From Paenibacillus albiflavus (GTDB lineage Bacteria > Bacillota > Bacilli > Paenibacillales > NBRC-103111), in NCBI RefSeq assembly GCF_004344915.1, contig NZ_SKFG01000002.1:62001-126000 (forward strand): a stretch of 64,000 nt of DNA, given 5' to 3'. Shown one piece after another: positions 63,902-64,000 of this stretch. Made by a program: the position numbers and the translations under genes. The notes under the pieces are model-generated. The model did not search any database and was not told where the DNA came from. It was given only the letters and a program-made list of their open reading frames with translations. Each line of letters begins with the position of its first letter. Positions within the stretch are counted from its first letter, which is position 1.

Positions 63902-64000
63902 ATGATCGATAAAAAGGAGTCACATCTTGCAAATATCGACCTTTGGAAGAAGTGGAAGGAAGCTGGATCCATCCAAGCTAAACAGCAGATTATCGAATCT
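63902..64000 (+). CDS. sigD: Flagellar sigma factor SigD, N-terminus (truncated by window edge)
   Basis: Only the first 33 codons are present. The stretch LWKKWKEAGSIQAKQQIIE resembles the start of SigD/FliA sigma factors, which begin with a Trp-rich segment before region 2. The position after cheD fits SigD in Bacillales. The ATG at 63902 follows AAGGCGGTGA by seven bases. SigD would drive flagellin and motor genes elsewhere. Confidence 0.85.
   Translation, partial: MIDKKESHLANIDLWKKWKEAGSIQAKQQIIES

Overview
The window looks like a chromosome segment from a low-to-moderate GC, flagellated, Gram-positive bacterium of the Bacillales. A Paenibacillus-like member of the Paenibacillaceae is my best guess. 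The gene order smc-ftsY-ylxM-ffh-rpsP-khpA-rimM-trmD / rplS-lepB-rbgA / rnhB-ylqG-ylqH / sucCD-dprA-topA-trmFO / hslVU-codY / flgB...sigD is the arrangement known from Bacillus subtilis. Protein features agree with this: CodY, a YlxF-type MotE protein, a CheC-FliN fusion FliY, CheC/CheD, SwrD/FlbD, and strong AGGAGG ribosome binding sites with many TTG and GTG starts.

Positions 1-6200 hold the end of smc, the SRP pair ftsY and ffh with its regulator ylxM, and the small translation operon rpsP-khpA-rimM-trmD. Positions 6338-14444 hold a six-gene carbohydrate cassette that separates trmD from rplS: a lipoprotein binding protein, two permeases, a YesM-type histidine kinase, a second lipoprotein binding protein and an AraC-type response regulator. 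The conserved block resumes with rplS (behind an L19-leader-like RNA), lepB and rbgA, followed by a tRNA-Gly gene with its own promoter and terminator.

Positions 16788-20339 are accessory: a small YkuD L,D-transpeptidase, a 231-bp nested inverted repeat, a metallo-beta-lactamase-fold lipoprotein with a DUF3006 partner, and an ECF sigma factor with a probable membrane anti-sigma factor. From 20482 to 36199 the housekeeping order returns: rnhB, the FliK-like/FlhB-C-like pair ylqG-ylqH, yraN, comM (opposite strand), sucCD, dprA, topA, trmFO, hslVU and codY. The xerC/codV gene expected between trmFO and hslV is missing. This stretch carries a family of structured intergenic repeats: two 90-nt copies differing at 5 positions (after sucD and between hslV and hslU) plus related diverged copies. 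A long structured leader precedes sucC.

From 36450 to the right edge runs one tightly packed flagellar/chemotaxis operon of about 30 genes, from flgB to the first 33 codons of sigD. It encodes rod, MS-ring, C-ring, export apparatus and ATPase, hook cap and hook, the placement proteins FlhF/FlhG and the CheY/B/A/W/C/D signalling set. Many neighbours overlap by 4 to 10 bases. No methyltransferase CheR, receptor, flagellin or stator gene lies in the window.

No CRISPR array, prophage or transposase gene was seen. The candidates most worth following are the 90-nt repeat family, the sucC leader, the kinase/binding-protein/regulator triad, the 231-bp hairpin element and the unrecognised membrane gene before sigD.
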